Shown one piece after another: positions 30,555 to 39,016 of a DNA stretch of 62,847 nt. Both the position numbers and the translations under genes were made by a program. This DNA comes from a virus. The number at the start of each line of letters is the position of its first letter. The first letter of the stretch is position 1. The stretch is taken from IMG/VR virus record IMGVR_UViG_3300035091_000011, positions 1 through 62,847 of that record, one strand, 5' to 3'. The notes beneath the pieces are model-generated. The model did not search any database and was not told the origin of the DNA. It saw only the letters and a program-made list of their open reading frames with translations.

Positions 30555-31217
30555 ATGAAACGAACGAAGATAGAAGTAGACAAGAAAGCGTATCGCGGGG
30601 AACCTGCCGCGACCCGGAAGAAGATCACCGCATTCCCGCTGAAGAATCAACCTCAGGCAGGGAAGTCTGGCTATGTGAGGTATGCGCCTGTGTCGCTACT
30701 TAAAATGGAGCGAGTATGGGCCATGCCTAACCTTGAAACCTTCAGTGTGAAACCGATCGGCGAGATCGTGCAGCGCTATCTGCGGCAGTCCTATGTCAGT
30801 ATCGACCCCTTCGCTCGGAACAAGCGCTGGGCCACGTATACCAACGATCTCAACCCGGCCACCGAGGCTGAACATCACTTGGACGTGGTTGACTTCTTCA
30901 CTGAACTGGAACAACGGAAGGTTAAGGCGGACCTGCTCCTGTTCGACCCTCCCTACTCACCACGTCAAATCAAGGAGTGCTACAACTCCATCGGCAGGGC
31001 GATGACCGTAGCTGATGGACAAAGTGCGAGGCTGAAGAAACTCTGGCGACAGGCGGCGCTGCCAATCCTCACCAATGACGCTATTGTCCTCTGCTGCGGC
31101 TGGAACAGTGTCGGCTTCGGCAAAGTGCTCGGATTCGAACTGATTGAGATCCTTCTCGTCTGTCATGGAGGAGATCACAACGACACGATAGTCACCGTCG
31201 AGCGCAAAGGAGCGTGA
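30555..31217 (+). CDS. Adenine-type DNA methyltransferase
   Basis: 220 residues from ATG 30555, chosen because the promoter leaves only 7 bases before it. D131-P-P-Y (LLLFDPPYSPRQIKECY) is motif IV of N6-adenine/N4-cytosine methyltransferases. The N-terminal part ERVWAMPNLETFSVKPIGEIVQRYL is typical of phage-encoded methyltransferases of this small type. It is a one-gene unit with its own promoter and terminator. It probably protects phage DNA from restriction or marks it for regulation. Confidence 0.82.
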   Translation: MKRTKIEVDKKAYRGEPAATRKKITAFPLKNQPQAGKSGYVRYAPVSLLKMERVWAMPNLETFSVKPIGEIVQRYLRQSYVSIDPFARNKRWATYTNDLNPATEAEHHLDVVDFFTELEQRKVKADLLLFDPPYSPRQIKECYNSIGRAMTVADGQSARLKKLWRQAALPILTNDAIVLCCGWNSVGFGKVLGFELIEILLVCHGGDHNDTIVTVERKGA

Positions 31218-31231
31218 GGCGAGGGGATCGG

Positions 31232-31260
31232 GACTGCGCGAGGGCGCGGTCTTAATTTTA
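31232..31260 (+). terminator. Intrinsic terminator after the methyltransferase
   Basis: GACTGCGC (31232-31239), loop GAGG, GCGCGGTC (31244-31251), then TTAATTTTA. An 8-bp stem with one G-T pair and a T-rich tail directly behind the gene. Confidence 0.75.
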
Positions 31261-31262
31261 CC

Positions 31263-31291
31263 TTGACTTACACTATGACTAGGATTATGAT
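31263..31291 (+). promoter_or_regulatory. Sigma-70 promoter, leaderless type (rightward)
   Basis: TTGACT (31263-31268), 17-base spacer, TATGAT (31286-31291), 7 bases (TAGGAAC), ATG at 31299. It follows the terminator directly and would start the long rightward early operon. Confidence 0.82.
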
Positions 31292-31298
31292 TAGGAAC

Positions 31299-31403
31299 AT
31301 GAAGAAATGCTTACGCTGTAAATACGAGTGGAAGCCACGAAAGAAAGGAAGGCCGGTGGAATGTCCGAATTGCAAAAATCGACATTGGGACAAGGTGAAA
31401 TAG
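31299..31403 (+). CDS. Free-standing zinc ribbon (34 aa), leaderless
   Basis: 34 residues: C4-x2-C7 then W-x-P-R, C22-x2-C25 and HW. The same ribbon (CKYxWxPR..CPxC..HW) ends the GIY-YIG protein encoded just downstream, so this looks like a detached copy of that domain. It overlaps the GIY-YIG gene by 43 bases in another frame. Confidence 0.72.
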   Translation: MKKCLRCKYEWKPRKKGRPVECPNCKNRHWDKVK

Positions 31404-31840
31404 ATCTCAAGTCCCTGCCGAGTCTTCCGCTATACGAAAGGCACAACCTGCCAAGTGGTAGCGCCTTGTACTTTGTTCGCAATGGTGATGACGTTTTATA
31501 CATCGGCGGCACGCTGGCATTGAGAAAGCGATGGCGCAGGCATAAGCAGCTAATCAGACTGCCTGCTACCTCTGTTATTACATGGATAGAAATGTCTGCT
31601 GAACAAATACCTGTCGCTGAGGCGTTGGCTGTCGAGAGGTTTACTCCGATACTTAACAAACAAAGACCTTGCGCCGATCTGCGAGCGGGCCTCATTCGCA
31701 CGCAAGTATCAGATGAGGCGACAATCTGCAAGTGCAGGCTATGCAAGTACCAATGGGTGCCGCGTACGACAAAGGTGCCGCGTCAGTGTCCGAAGTGCTG
31801 GTCAACTCATTGGAATCAGTCGAAAGGGAAATCAAAATGA
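31361..31840 (+). CDS. GIY-YIG nuclease with C-terminal zinc ribbon
   Basis: 159 residues from ATG 31361. SGSALYFVRNGDDVLYIGGTLALRKRWRRH is the GIY-YIG core (Y-F-V, Y-I-G-G, catalytic R in LRKRW); VERFTPILNK supplies the later E and N. Residues about 122-150 form a zinc ribbon of the CKYxW type. Such proteins are homing or DNA-cleaving nucleases, or repair factors. Which role applies is not visible. Confidence 0.75.
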   Translation: MSELQKSTLGQGEIDLKSLPSLPLYERHNLPSGSALYFVRNGDDVLYIGGTLALRKRWRRHKQLIRLPATSVITWIEMSAEQIPVAEALAVERFTPILNKQRPCADLRAGLIRTQVSDEATICKCRLCKYQWVPRTTKVPRQCPKCWSTHWNQSKGKSK

Positions 31841-32283
31841 GCAACCTGTCATGGAAACCAAGACTAAACGGTAAAACTTACTGCGCTCCTGCGTGTGGCG
31901 GCGGCTGCACTAAGGCAGCATACGACAATGCCGTAGCAAGTGCCAACGCACTCGTTAAGCGGATGAAAGGTGCGGGCTGGCGTACTGTGGTATTCGAGAA
32001 CTTTGGCTGGCACTGGCGCGTAATCTCCGGCCCAGTACAGGTTTATCCATCAGGCGACGGCAGATTTTGGGCCATGATTAGTAGCGAGCCAAAGGGTAGC
32101 GCAGGCGGCTTAGCGGCATGGACACCGACTCGTAATCTGCATTTCAAAGATCCCAATCGAGCAGCGCGTCACGCCTTGAAATACGCCGAGCAATACGTGA
32201 GCAAATTAAACGAAGTAATTACCGCCGCATGTGAAGCAACCGGAATGAAACCAACCAGTCCGAAACGGAGGGGGAGGGGATGA
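31837..32283 (+). CDS. Hypothetical protein
   Basis: 148 residues, ATGA overlap with the GIY-YIG gene. Has a CAPACGGGCTKAAYDNAV segment, then WRTVVFENFGWHWRVISGPVQVYPSG and a helical end (ARHALKYAEQYVSKLNEVI). Looks like a small alpha/beta protein; no family recognised. Confidence 0.68.
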   Translation: MSNLSWKPRLNGKTYCAPACGGGCTKAAYDNAVASANALVKRMKGAGWRTVVFENFGWHWRVISGPVQVYPSGDGRFWAMISSEPKGSAGGLAAWTPTRNLHFKDPNRAARHALKYAEQYVSKLNEVITAACEATGMKPTSPKRRGRG

Positions 32284-32645
32284 AGGTCAATATTAAGCCA
32301 CCGAATAAGCAGTTCTACAACGAGCGCTGCAAGGCTGCGAAAGACTGCTTCAAACACGCCGACATCATGCCGCCGTTTCTCGTCACTTATATGTGCTACT
32401 CGGTAATGTACCGCGCGTTAGGTGGCAACTTTAGAATTCTACGCTATGTAATGGGCCAGCTTTTCTCGGATGTGTGGGGTGATTACCGTAGCCGCCTTTG
32501 GTGGACGTGGCACCTGTACGTTAGATGTCGTACCCGCGACGAGATCCAGGAACTAGTTGACGTGGAACTTGAGAAACTCACCGGCGAAGATGAACGGGAG
32601 TGGCCGAATGTGGTAATCGCCGACGAGGAGGAAGCACGACAATGA
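32280..32645 (+). CDS. Hypothetical protein
   Basis: 121 residues, ATGA overlap with the gene before. Aromatic-rich and helical (RLWWTWHLYVRCRTRDEIQELVDVELEKL), acidic C terminus. No family recognised. Confidence 0.65.
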   Translation: MKVNIKPPNKQFYNERCKAAKDCFKHADIMPPFLVTYMCYSVMYRALGGNFRILRYVMGQLFSDVWGDYRSRLWWTWHLYVRCRTRDEIQELVDVELEKLTGEDEREWPNVVIADEEEARQ

Positions 32646-33034
32646 CCACTCTAACCAGAACCCACGACTCCGCAACTTGCAACTCAGCCAATGGTCAACC
32701 GTGCGAGTTCTGCGTTGCTGCAATGAAGTACGAGACGCGACAGAAGACGAGCGGGTGTAACTGCGACTTACATCGCCTAGATCAGACTGAGCGGACGAAG
32801 TTGATCGACGCAGCGGTTGATGCCACTAACACTGAGATACGCACCTGTGGCGACGTGCTCACCACCTTCGCCGACGACTGGGAACTGGCACCGTTGTCGA
32901 TGACGCGCACCACTGAGCGCGAGTGTGCGGAGTATTGGTATCAGATGGGCCAACGGGCAAAAGGGCGAGAGATGCTCATGCAGCAGAGTGCGGATTACCG
33001 GGAGATGTTGCGAGTGGGGAAGGGGAGGGTTTAG
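32642..33034 (+). CDS. Hypothetical Cys-containing protein
   Basis: 130 residues from ATG 32642 (ATGA overlap). CEFC and GCNCDLH could form a zinc site near the N terminus; the rest is helical and charged. Function unknown. Confidence 0.65.
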   Translation: MTTLTRTHDSATCNSANGQPCEFCVAAMKYETRQKTSGCNCDLHRLDQTERTKLIDAAVDATNTEIRTCGDVLTTFADDWELAPLSMTRTTERECAEYWYQMGQRAKGREMLMQQSADYREMLRVGKGRV

Positions 33035-33036
33035 AG

Positions 33037-33420
33037 ATGAAACGAAACAGACGACTACTACTGAAAACTGCGAAACGGATTGAGGAAATCCCTAAGAGCT
33101 ACAACCAGGATACGTGGTGCGAACTTGACGATGAAGCGCCATGCGGGACAGTTGCATGCTTAGCTGGCGAGATAATTATCTGTTCGGAACGAAAAACTCA
33201 AGATGGTATAGATAAGCTGCATCGTACTAGCTCGGTTGGGGTGGCGGCTAGAAACTTAGCAGGTCTAAACTTTTGGGAAGGTCATGCTCTGTTCTATTCA
33301 CCGTCAAGCTGGCCTGAATCTTTTTCAGACCGTTACTTTCGAGCTAAGTCGCAACGTGGACGTGCCAACGCCGCTGCTGATCTACTTCGTTATCTCGCAG
33401 ACGGAGGCAGGGTCGCATGA
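33037..33420 (+). CDS. Conserved phage-type protein with CGTVACLAG motif
   Basis: 127 residues with GGGGAGGG before the ATG. The C-G-T-x-x-C-L-A-G-x-I motif after a short helical start recurs in small phage and bacterial proteins of unknown role. LFYSPSSWPESF and a C-terminal helix follow. Confidence 0.68.
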   Translation: MKRNRRLLLKTAKRIEEIPKSYNQDTWCELDDEAPCGTVACLAGEIIICSERKTQDGIDKLHRTSSVGVAARNLAGLNFWEGHALFYSPSSWPESFSDRYFRAKSQRGRANAAADLLRYLADGGRVA

Positions 33421-33668
33421 CCACTCCACAATCCAACTTCGACACTCTCCGCGAGCGATTGCGCGAACGTATTACCGAGCCGCGCTCCGACTACAACCAC
33501 GGCTCCTGTCTCAACTGCGAGGCGCAACTCACCCAGGCCGACATCGACAACGACAGGACTTGTACGAATTGCGGTTCGAACATTGATACCGACGATGAGG
33601 ATCTCTACGACGAAGAGTTTAGCGATCACGTTGACGATACGCCGGACGATCTGTGGGAGTATCGCTAG
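33417..33668 (+). CDS. Zinc-ribbon protein, acidic tail
   Basis: 83 residues, ATGA overlap. CLNC and CTNC pairs about 15 residues apart make a zinc ribbon; the last 25 residues are very acidic. Possibly a DNA mimic or protein-binding module; inference only. Confidence 0.65.
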   Translation: MTTPQSNFDTLRERLRERITEPRSDYNHGSCLNCEAQLTQADIDNDRTCTNCGSNIDTDDEDLYDEEFSDHVDDTPDDLWEYR

Positions 33669-33694
33669 AAGTAGCACGACAGGAGAAGAAATAG

Positions 33695-33931
33695 ATGGCT
33701 TTAGCAAGCGGACGAGTAGCAGCGGTAGAGACAGCTAAGGCTGAATGCCTGCGTCGGTGGCCCATGTTGATGCTCAAGTGTGAAGCTGTCTACTACGACT
33801 ACAAACTCAAGGGCTACGTGGTCACAGCGGATGATCTTTCTTACGGCGGACACCGCACAGTCGGAACAGGATTGTCAGCATCGGAAGCGTGGTCGAACTG
33901 CTTAGCGAATTTGGAGGATCAACTTCAATGA
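33695..33931 (+). CDS. Small hypothetical protein
   Basis: 78 residues with AGGAGAAG ahead of the ATG. CEAVYYDYKLKGYVVTADDLSYGGHRTVGTGLSASEAWSNCL suggests a small alpha/beta sandwich with a closing helix, a pattern seen in short phage proteins. Function unknown. Confidence 0.62.
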   Translation: MALASGRVAAVETAKAECLRRWPMLMLKCEAVYYDYKLKGYVVTADDLSYGGHRTVGTGLSASEAWSNCLANLEDQLQ

Positions 33932-34269
33932 GCGATGAGAAGGCAACAGCGCGACCGTGGGAGCTTGGAAGCAAAGTCTTTCACCAAGGCGTGGACTGCC
34001 GCGAAGTATCGAGTCCTGCCGCCGGCGGTAAGTGGGGCGGAGGATACATCGGAGCTTTCGCTGAAGCCGACGCGGAATTGATCGTCACCGCGGTCAACGA
34101 GCGCGACGAACTCGTTGCAGAAGTGGGCCGACTCAAAGCGTGGGTGCGAAACATTCTCGACTCAGGCGTAGAGTTTGAAGATCCGCGGCTCAGTTATAAG
34201 ACCATGCAGATCGAGAAACGGGACTTGGAAGAAGGGCTGGAACTAATCGGCGTAAAGCAAGGCAAATAA
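33928..34269 (+). CDS. Small hypothetical protein with coiled coil
   Basis: 113 residues from ATG 33928 (ATGA overlap). N-terminal beta part, then AFAEADAELIVTAVNERDELVAEVGRLKAWV, the common phage pattern of an A-x-A-x-L-I-V-x-A-V-N motif leading into a coiled coil. Role unknown. Confidence 0.65.
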   Translation: MSDEKATARPWELGSKVFHQGVDCREVSSPAAGGKWGGGYIGAFAEADAELIVTAVNERDELVAEVGRLKAWVRNILDSGVEFEDPRLSYKTMQIEKRDLEEGLELIGVKQGK

Positions 34270-34314
34270 AACGACGGTAATGGATCGTTTTCTACGCCAT
34301 GTGTAGTAGAGGCG

Positions 34315-34530
34315 ATGAAAATGAAAAGATGTCCCACTTGTAAACACGAAGAACACAAACCCGGTTGCTGCAGGAATGACAACTGCGGCGCAAGTGAGAT
34401 CTCGCATAGTGATGCAATAGGTAAGCACGACAGGACGCGAGTGGTGACGCAACAGAACTTCACCACAGGTACGGTATCGGTAGTCGAGATTACGCGTATC
34501 AGATCGCGTAATCTTGGCGACAGGAATTAA
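34315..34530 (+). CDS. Small Cys/His-rich protein
   Basis: 71 residues. CPTCKHEEHKPGCCRNDNC could bind one or two metal ions. The second half is unlikely to be structured. Function unknown. Confidence 0.55.
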   Translation: MKMKRCPTCKHEEHKPGCCRNDNCGASEISHSDAIGKHDRTRVVTQQNFTTGTVSVVEITRIRSRNLGDRN

Positions 34531-34558
34531 TAATCTCAACCTTGAAAGGACAACTAAC

Positions 34559-34885
34559 ATGACTGAAATCAGCCTTAGAAACATCGGCCACGGCTTCAAG
34601 CCGCAACCCTCAGATGCCCTCCTCTGTATTGAATGCGATGGCGAGTACGACGCTCCACTTCACTACGCGCGAGCGGATTACCCACTGGAGTACAGGCCGT
34701 TCGTATTGAATCAACCAACACTTCTGTACATCGACGCCGATGGTAAGAGAATCGAACTGCCACTAACCAATGAACAGGCTGAAGTGGCGATCGACGCCGT
34801 TAACCTGACTGCCATCGACAACAGTGAAGCGGAGAAACCGTGTCATCAGTGGAAGTATTCCAAAGTAGTAAACAAGACGAGGTAA
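34559..34885 (+). CDS. Hypothetical protein
   Basis: 108 residues from ATG 34559 with AAAGGA ahead. LLCIECDGEYDAPLHYARADYPLEYRPFVLNQPTLLYIDADGKRIELPLTNEQAEVAI looks beta-rich. Ends near the TAATG junction with the next small gene. Confidence 0.6.
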   Translation: MTEISLRNIGHGFKPQPSDALLCIECDGEYDAPLHYARADYPLEYRPFVLNQPTLLYIDADGKRIELPLTNEQAEVAIDAVNLTAIDNSEAEKPCHQWKYSKVVNKTR

Positions 34886-35010
34886 TGGATCAAGTTCGCC
34901 GTTACGGTTTCGCAGATCGAACCTGTGCTGAGTGCAAATACGGTGCTGTTGATAATGAAGGGTTGTGCGTGATCGACGCTACGCATGAAGCAGTCAGACG
35001 GGTCGCGTAA
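34885..35010 (+). CDS. Small CxxC protein (41 aa)
   Basis: ATG shares a base with the preceding TAA. FADRTCAECKYGAVDNEGLCVIDA has three cysteines that may bind zinc. Too short for a usual ORF cut-off; supported by the overlap. Confidence 0.55.
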   Translation: MDQVRRYGFADRTCAECKYGAVDNEGLCVIDATHEAVRRVA

Positions 35011-35027
35011 AGGGAGAAGGTGAGTAG

Positions 35028-35324
35028 ATGGCTGAGAATGACTGGTGTCGGGCTCACGACTGCGCCTATCCGTGCGCACGATGCGTAAGTGATCAGGGCG
35101 TTACAGAAGCTGACCAGCACGCTTATTCCAAACTTCCGCAGGGCTGGTTTGAGTGGTTTGAGCTTATGGTGCGCTGTCCAGAGTTTCGCCTAAAACGCCT
35201 TGAAGAACGCAGCCTTGTTGAGCGAAGGATTACAGGTAAATGGCCCGACATTGAAGTGCGATATCGAAGAATCACCAAACCAAAACGCGCTGCTATCAGA
35301 CAAGGAAACACGGATGCTGAATGA
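35028..35324 (+). CDS. Small hypothetical protein with Cys-rich N terminus
   Basis: 98 residues with GGGAGAAGG ahead. CRAHDCAYPCARC at the N terminus resembles short zinc-binding heads of phage proteins, followed by WFEWFELMVRCPEF and a basic end. Function unknown. Confidence 0.62.
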   Translation: MAENDWCRAHDCAYPCARCVSDQGVTEADQHAYSKLPQGWFEWFELMVRCPEFRLKRLEERSLVERRITGKWPDIEVRYRRITKPKRAAIRQGNTDAE

Positions 35325-35550
35325 GAGTGAGCTGATCGAGATGCGGCGAATCGCGGAGAAAGCAGCCGAGCAAATCCCGCATCCAAAGGGCTGTGACTGC
35401 ACGGCTCAGTTCAATCGAAAGTTCTCACCGGCTACTTGTGCAGAACTGGTGCGGCGGCTCATCTCAGCGGAAGCGGAAACTAAGCGGTTGCGAGAAGAAC
35501 TAAAGCAAGCTCAGAAGGCGGCTGAAAAGTGGTATCACGAACGCTACTAA
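35314..35550 (+). CDS. Small helical protein
   Basis: 78 residues from ATG 35314, which has CAAGGAAAC before it and overlaps the previous gene. CDC and a second Cys may bind metal; the C-terminal half is coiled coil (AETKRLREELKQAQKAAEKW). Confidence 0.6.
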   Translation: MLNESELIEMRRIAEKAAEQIPHPKGCDCTAQFNRKFSPATCAELVRRLISAEAETKRLREELKQAQKAAEKWYHERY

Positions 35551-35564
35551 CGAACGGAGCAGCC

Positions 35565-36290
35565 ATGACTACTGATTCACCACAGGCGCAACCACCGAAC
35601 AGGATTTGGCTTCCTAAGCGGGCGCTTTCCCTTCCTGAGCCGCCGTATGGCTATAAAGAAAGTGACGGAACATGGTACTCGCGAGAGGATCTTCCCCGCG
35701 CAGCAGCGGACGACGCGGGACTATTCAAGAATGTGTGCCGCATTCATACCGAATGGACGATTGATCGCTACTTGATGAGCAATGCAGTTAACAGTCTCGA
35801 TCCAGCAGAGAAAGCACAGAGGCATATTGAGCTTTGTCAGTTCTACGTTGCGGCGGTTCGTGGTTGCTCGCGCAAAGACGCAATGAGCGATTACGAGGAA
35901 GACTTTGATCGCCTGCACGAAGAATCGCAGAAGCTTACCAGTTCACTCGATACAGAGATCGGATTCCCGCTTGACCGTACGCCGGATTACGCCGACTTAA
36001 ACCCGAAGTTCTTTGAGCGCTTCCACGCGATTGCATGTCGAGCATTAGCCACTCCCCGCGTTGAAACAGGGTTAACAGTAGAAGCAGCGCTGGTTGAGTT
36101 GCGAGAGCTGTTTCCGCAACGCTCTCTTATCGTCTCAGCGTTCGCGCGGCCTGATGAATACAGTATCGCAGTCGCCAGCGAAGATGAATATGAATTGTTC
36201 AGCTACGACACGTTGGATCAATGCTTAGCCGAAGTCCGCAGTTGGGGCAAGTCCACGCAGAATGAAAAGGTAAACCATGAGAACAAATAG
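35565..36290 (+). CDS. Hypothetical protein
   Basis: 241 residues from ATG 35565. Opens with a PNRIWLPKRAL..PYGYKESDGTWYSREDL segment, a strand pattern common at the N terminus of mosaic phage proteins, then a helical middle and a C-terminal alpha/beta part (SLIVSAFARPDEYSIAVASEDEYELF). No family recognised. Confidence 0.65.
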   Translation: MTTDSPQAQPPNRIWLPKRALSLPEPPYGYKESDGTWYSREDLPRAAADDAGLFKNVCRIHTEWTIDRYLMSNAVNSLDPAEKAQRHIELCQFYVAAVRGCSRKDAMSDYEEDFDRLHEESQKLTSSLDTEIGFPLDRTPDYADLNPKFFERFHAIACRALATPRVETGLTVEAALVELRELFPQRSLIVSAFARPDEYSIAVASEDEYELFSYDTLDQCLAEVRSWGKSTQNEKVNHENK

Positions 36291-36447
36291 CGCACTTAAG
36301 CAATGCGCCGAATGGCTTTGCTACTGTCTTGAAATTGGATGGCCCAAGTCTACGCTGGATCGGTTAGAGGATCTATGGTGGCAATACCATGATGATTGCG
36401 GACGGCTAATTCAGTCCCGCGCAGAGAGGGAAGGAGAGAAGTCGTGA
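36277..36447 (+). CDS. Small hypothetical protein (56 aa)
   Basis: ATG 36277 overlaps the preceding gene by 14 bases. ALKQCAEWLCYCLEIGWPKSTLDRLEDLWWQYHDDCGR is compact and helical with Trp and Cys, a recurrent kind of small phage protein. It is missed by a 60-residue cut-off. Confidence 0.6.
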   Translation: MRTNSALKQCAEWLCYCLEIGWPKSTLDRLEDLWWQYHDDCGRLIQSRAEREGEKS

Positions 36448-36746
36448 CCCGAACCGAGCATTTGCTGGATATTCTCATTGAGGAATGTGCCGAAGTCATC
36501 CAGCGGGCCACGAAAGCGAAACGCTTTGGCTTGCATGAAGTACAGCCCCAACAGGAACTGACTAACGCTCAGCGGATCGTCTATGAGTTGAACGACATCG
36601 TCGCGGTGGCCGATATGTTCATGCCGCCGCATTGGATGAACGAGGAAATGCTTGAGGCTAAACGTACGAAGGTCGAGCGCTTCCTTGAGTATTCAAAAGA
36701 GTGCGGAACATTGGACGAGCGCGAAGTGGAAGGCGGTGAACTATGA
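36444..36746 (+). CDS. MazG-like nucleotide pyrophosphohydrolase
   Basis: 100 residues from GTG 36444 (GTGA overlap). HLLDILIEECAEVIQRATKAKRFG with E-E-C-A-E then NAQRIVYELNDIVAVADMF (E-x-x-D) is the metal-binding helix pair of all-alpha NTP pyrophosphatases. It may clear nucleotides or alarmones during infection; the substrate is unknown. Confidence 0.75.
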   Translation: MTRTEHLLDILIEECAEVIQRATKAKRFGLHEVQPQQELTNAQRIVYELNDIVAVADMFMPPHWMNEEMLEAKRTKVERFLEYSKECGTLDEREVEGGEL

Positions 36747-36850
36747 GTGAGACACAGGAGCTAATTCTTTGGATCATTGGTGACCTAATGCTGGTGATTG
36801 GTTTCTGGAGAACGTTCTTTCCAGCTAAGAAAGGCGGTGAGGGATCGTGA
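36743..36850 (+). CDS. Small single-span membrane protein (35 aa)
   Basis: ATGA overlap at the start and GTGA overlap at the end. ELILWIIGDLMLVIGFW forms one membrane helix, followed by a basic end. Function unknown. Confidence 0.55.
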   Translation: MSETQELILWIIGDLMLVIGFWRTFFPAKKGGEGS

Positions 36851-37140
36851 GCAGAGAGACGTTTCTAAAAGATGAGGACGGTGAAGTTTATTCACTGGAT
36901 AATCTTGCCACGCAAAAGTGGTTGGACGGTCATTACAGCGGCTTGGATCAATGCTGCGTCTACCTGGAGCGGAAAGCGACCGAGTTATTCGCACAACGAC
37001 AACGCGACAAGGCCGTCGAGTTACAGAACCTTGCAGACGAACTAAAGAAGGAACTGCGACCGCAGATGGTCAGGAGAGCGGAGGAACACGAGCGCGAATT
37101 TCCGTCGAAAGTGAAAGGTGGAACACATGAGCAGGATTGA
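36847..37140 (+). CDS. Small hypothetical protein
   Basis: 97 residues from a GTG. VYSLDNLATQKWLDGHYSGLDQCCVYLERKATELFAQRQRDKAVELQNLADELKKEL is strongly helical and matches a common small phage protein type of unknown role. Confidence 0.62.
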   Translation: MSRETFLKDEDGEVYSLDNLATQKWLDGHYSGLDQCCVYLERKATELFAQRQRDKAVELQNLADELKKELRPQMVRRAEEHEREFPSKVKGGTHEQD

Positions 37141-38308
37141 TGAGATTCGCAGATGGAGTCGAATTCAAGCGGACATGGAACGCACCGCTGCTAAGAACGG
37201 CATTTCTTCCGGTGAATCGGAGAATGAAAAGAAACTTCGTGAGGACATCGACTATCTCCTGTCTCAGCTTAAAGACGGTGGAGCAGCGTCGCCTATGGAC
37301 ATCACAAAGCTTTACAACGAGTTTGCTTCACGAGCGCGGTTGATAGCCCATGACCAGAGAAACGACATCAGCCAGTACGCGGTCTATATGGATGCCATTG
37401 ATGAGATCTTCCGAGGACTTGCCACCGCCTCAACCGAGACGAGCGCGCGGTGCGGGGAGTGCGGACATCACGGATTTGTGGACCGAGCCGGTATTTGTCG
37501 CGCGTTCGTGAAGTGGAACAACGATGCCGGGGAACGGGGTATAGACCTATGCGGCTGCCAGTGTGTATTCCCTGCATCAACTGAAGTGGCGGGGGAGCAG
37601 TCGCTAGTATCGAGTGACTACGAAAACGGCTTTGAAACGGGCTGTGCGTTTGCGGTTGCCGCTTACGAAGATAATCAAGGCCACTTAAGATTCACGTTTC
37701 AGGGCATCGATTGCTGTAAATTTTGTAAGCTTGTATGGCCCGCCGACGGATGGACACGATGGTGTAAAGGCCCGCATGAATTGTCCCTACGTGATCGCAC
37801 CGCCTCTGCTACTCCAGTAGCGCAACCAGACGTGTGCTCGCAATGTAGTCAACCCCTGATCAGAGATGCTGCTGGAGATCTGTTTCACGCAGCAACCGGA
37901 TCGTATGAATGTGGAGTAGCGCAACCAGAAGCCGGGGCGGTGAACGACAGTGGCCCGCCAACAAGCGAAGCCGCTAAGGCGCATGGGCTAAGACGGATCA
38001 AGCGTAGGCATTTTTATCCGAGCATTCCTCACACCGCAGGGGAACCGATTGTCACAACGAGAGATGTTGGCGGATACCGGATCTATGAAACGCCCGGAAG
38101 TACTTCTATTATCCCGGTAATACCAATCCCGGAAGATCCCAGCACTACTACGCCCGCCACTGCAGCAGGAGAAATGGGAATGTTCTTGGCTCGCGAGATC
38201 GCTTCGCATATTGAAGGAACCACGCCTCTATCAATAGGCGGGCCGTTGTTACATCAGATCGCCGCCATTATCTCCCGTCACATGGATGGAGATAATAATG
38301 GGCGATAA
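37127..38308 (+). CDS. Mosaic zinc-binding hypothetical protein
   Basis: 393 residues from ATG 37127. Helical N terminus, then three separate Cys-rich modules: CGECGHHGFVDRAGIC near 110, CCKFCKLVWP..WCKG near 195, CSQCSQPLIRD near 235. The C-terminal third is low-complexity then helical. It looks like several small domains joined together, and no enzyme motif is seen. Confidence 0.65.
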   Translation: MSRIDEIRRWSRIQADMERTAAKNGISSGESENEKKLREDIDYLLSQLKDGGAASPMDITKLYNEFASRARLIAHDQRNDISQYAVYMDAIDEIFRGLATASTETSARCGECGHHGFVDRAGICRAFVKWNNDAGERGIDLCGCQCVFPASTEVAGEQSLVSSDYENGFETGCAFAVAAYEDNQGHLRFTFQGIDCCKFCKLVWPADGWTRWCKGPHELSLRDRTASATPVAQPDVCSQCSQPLIRDAAGDLFHAATGSYECGVAQPEAGAVNDSGPPTSEAAKAHGLRRIKRRHFYPSIPHTAGEPIVTTRDVGGYRIYETPGSTSIIPVIPIPEDPSTTTPATAAGEMGMFLAREIASHIEGTTPLSIGGPLLHQIAAIISRHMDGDNNGR

Positions 38309-38780
38309 AGGCAGCGGGCGGCGCACGCACGGTCGCAGCAACACGCAAGAATACAGGATTTGGAGCAACATGCGGCGGCGGTGTTCCAGCCCTACGTATA
38401 ACGGCTACAAGCATTATGGCGGGCGTGGTATTACGGTTTGCGAGCGCTGGCAAAACTTCGAAAACTTCTTAGCCGACATGGGCGAGCGGCCCAGTTCATC
38501 TCACTCACTAGACCGAATCAACAACAATGGTAGCTACTCGCCTGAAAACTGCCGATGGTCTACGCAGAAAGAACAGTGCAACAACAACCGACACAACAAG
38601 TATGTGGTCGTTAACGGTGAGACGCTGACCCTCACACAGCTTGCTGAACGCCACGGATTGCCGCCGCAGTTAGTCACTGACCGCGCTTACCACGGCTGCC
38701 CGGTTGATCAGCTAACCAGGCCCTCAGGCCAAGCGAAATGGAGACATGGAAATAAATGGACAGGCAAGACACTGACATGA
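38298..38780 (+). CDS. AP2/HNH-type homing endonuclease-like protein
   Basis: 160 residues (an ATG at 38286 is also possible). EYRIWSNMRRRCSSPTYNGYKHYGGRGITVCERW, then SLDRINNNGSYSPENCRWST and EQCNNNRHN are the signature of a large family of phage HNH-like endonucleases (D-R-I-N-N-N-G-x-Y-x-x-E-N-C-R-W). Likely a mobile element in its own right. A helical DNA-binding part follows (LTQLAERHGLPPQLVTDRA). Confidence 0.8.
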   Translation: MGDKGSGRRTHGRSNTQEYRIWSNMRRRCSSPTYNGYKHYGGRGITVCERWQNFENFLADMGERPSSSHSLDRINNNGSYSPENCRWSTQKEQCNNNRHNKYVVVNGETLTLTQLAERHGLPPQLVTDRAYHGCPVDQLTRPSGQAKWRHGNKWTGKTLT

Positions 38781-39016
38781 CGAACTTCCCTGTAGTAGAG
38801 CAACGACATTACTTCTGTTCGTGCAGTGCTGCGTGTACCGCAGAAGAATACATTGAGCATGTGTTTGAGAAGGGACATGATCGTGCTCTTGAACAGCGAA
38901 AGGGCGAGACTCCAAATGTCAAACCCTGCCCCAACGACAACACTCCTATGCAGTCTGCTATCTCTCAGTACGTGCGTTGTCCTGTGTGTGGGTATCAGGA
39001 AGGAATTAAAAGTTGA
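38777..39016 (+). CDS. Zinc-ribbon protein
   Basis: 79 residues, ATGA overlap. CSCSAAC at the start and CPNDN..RCPVCGYQEG at the end form a zinc-ribbon-like set. Function unknown. Confidence 0.6.
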   Translation: MTNFPVVEQRHYFCSCSAACTAEEYIEHVFEKGHDRALEQRKGETPNVKPCPNDNTPMQSAISQYVRCPVCGYQEGIKS

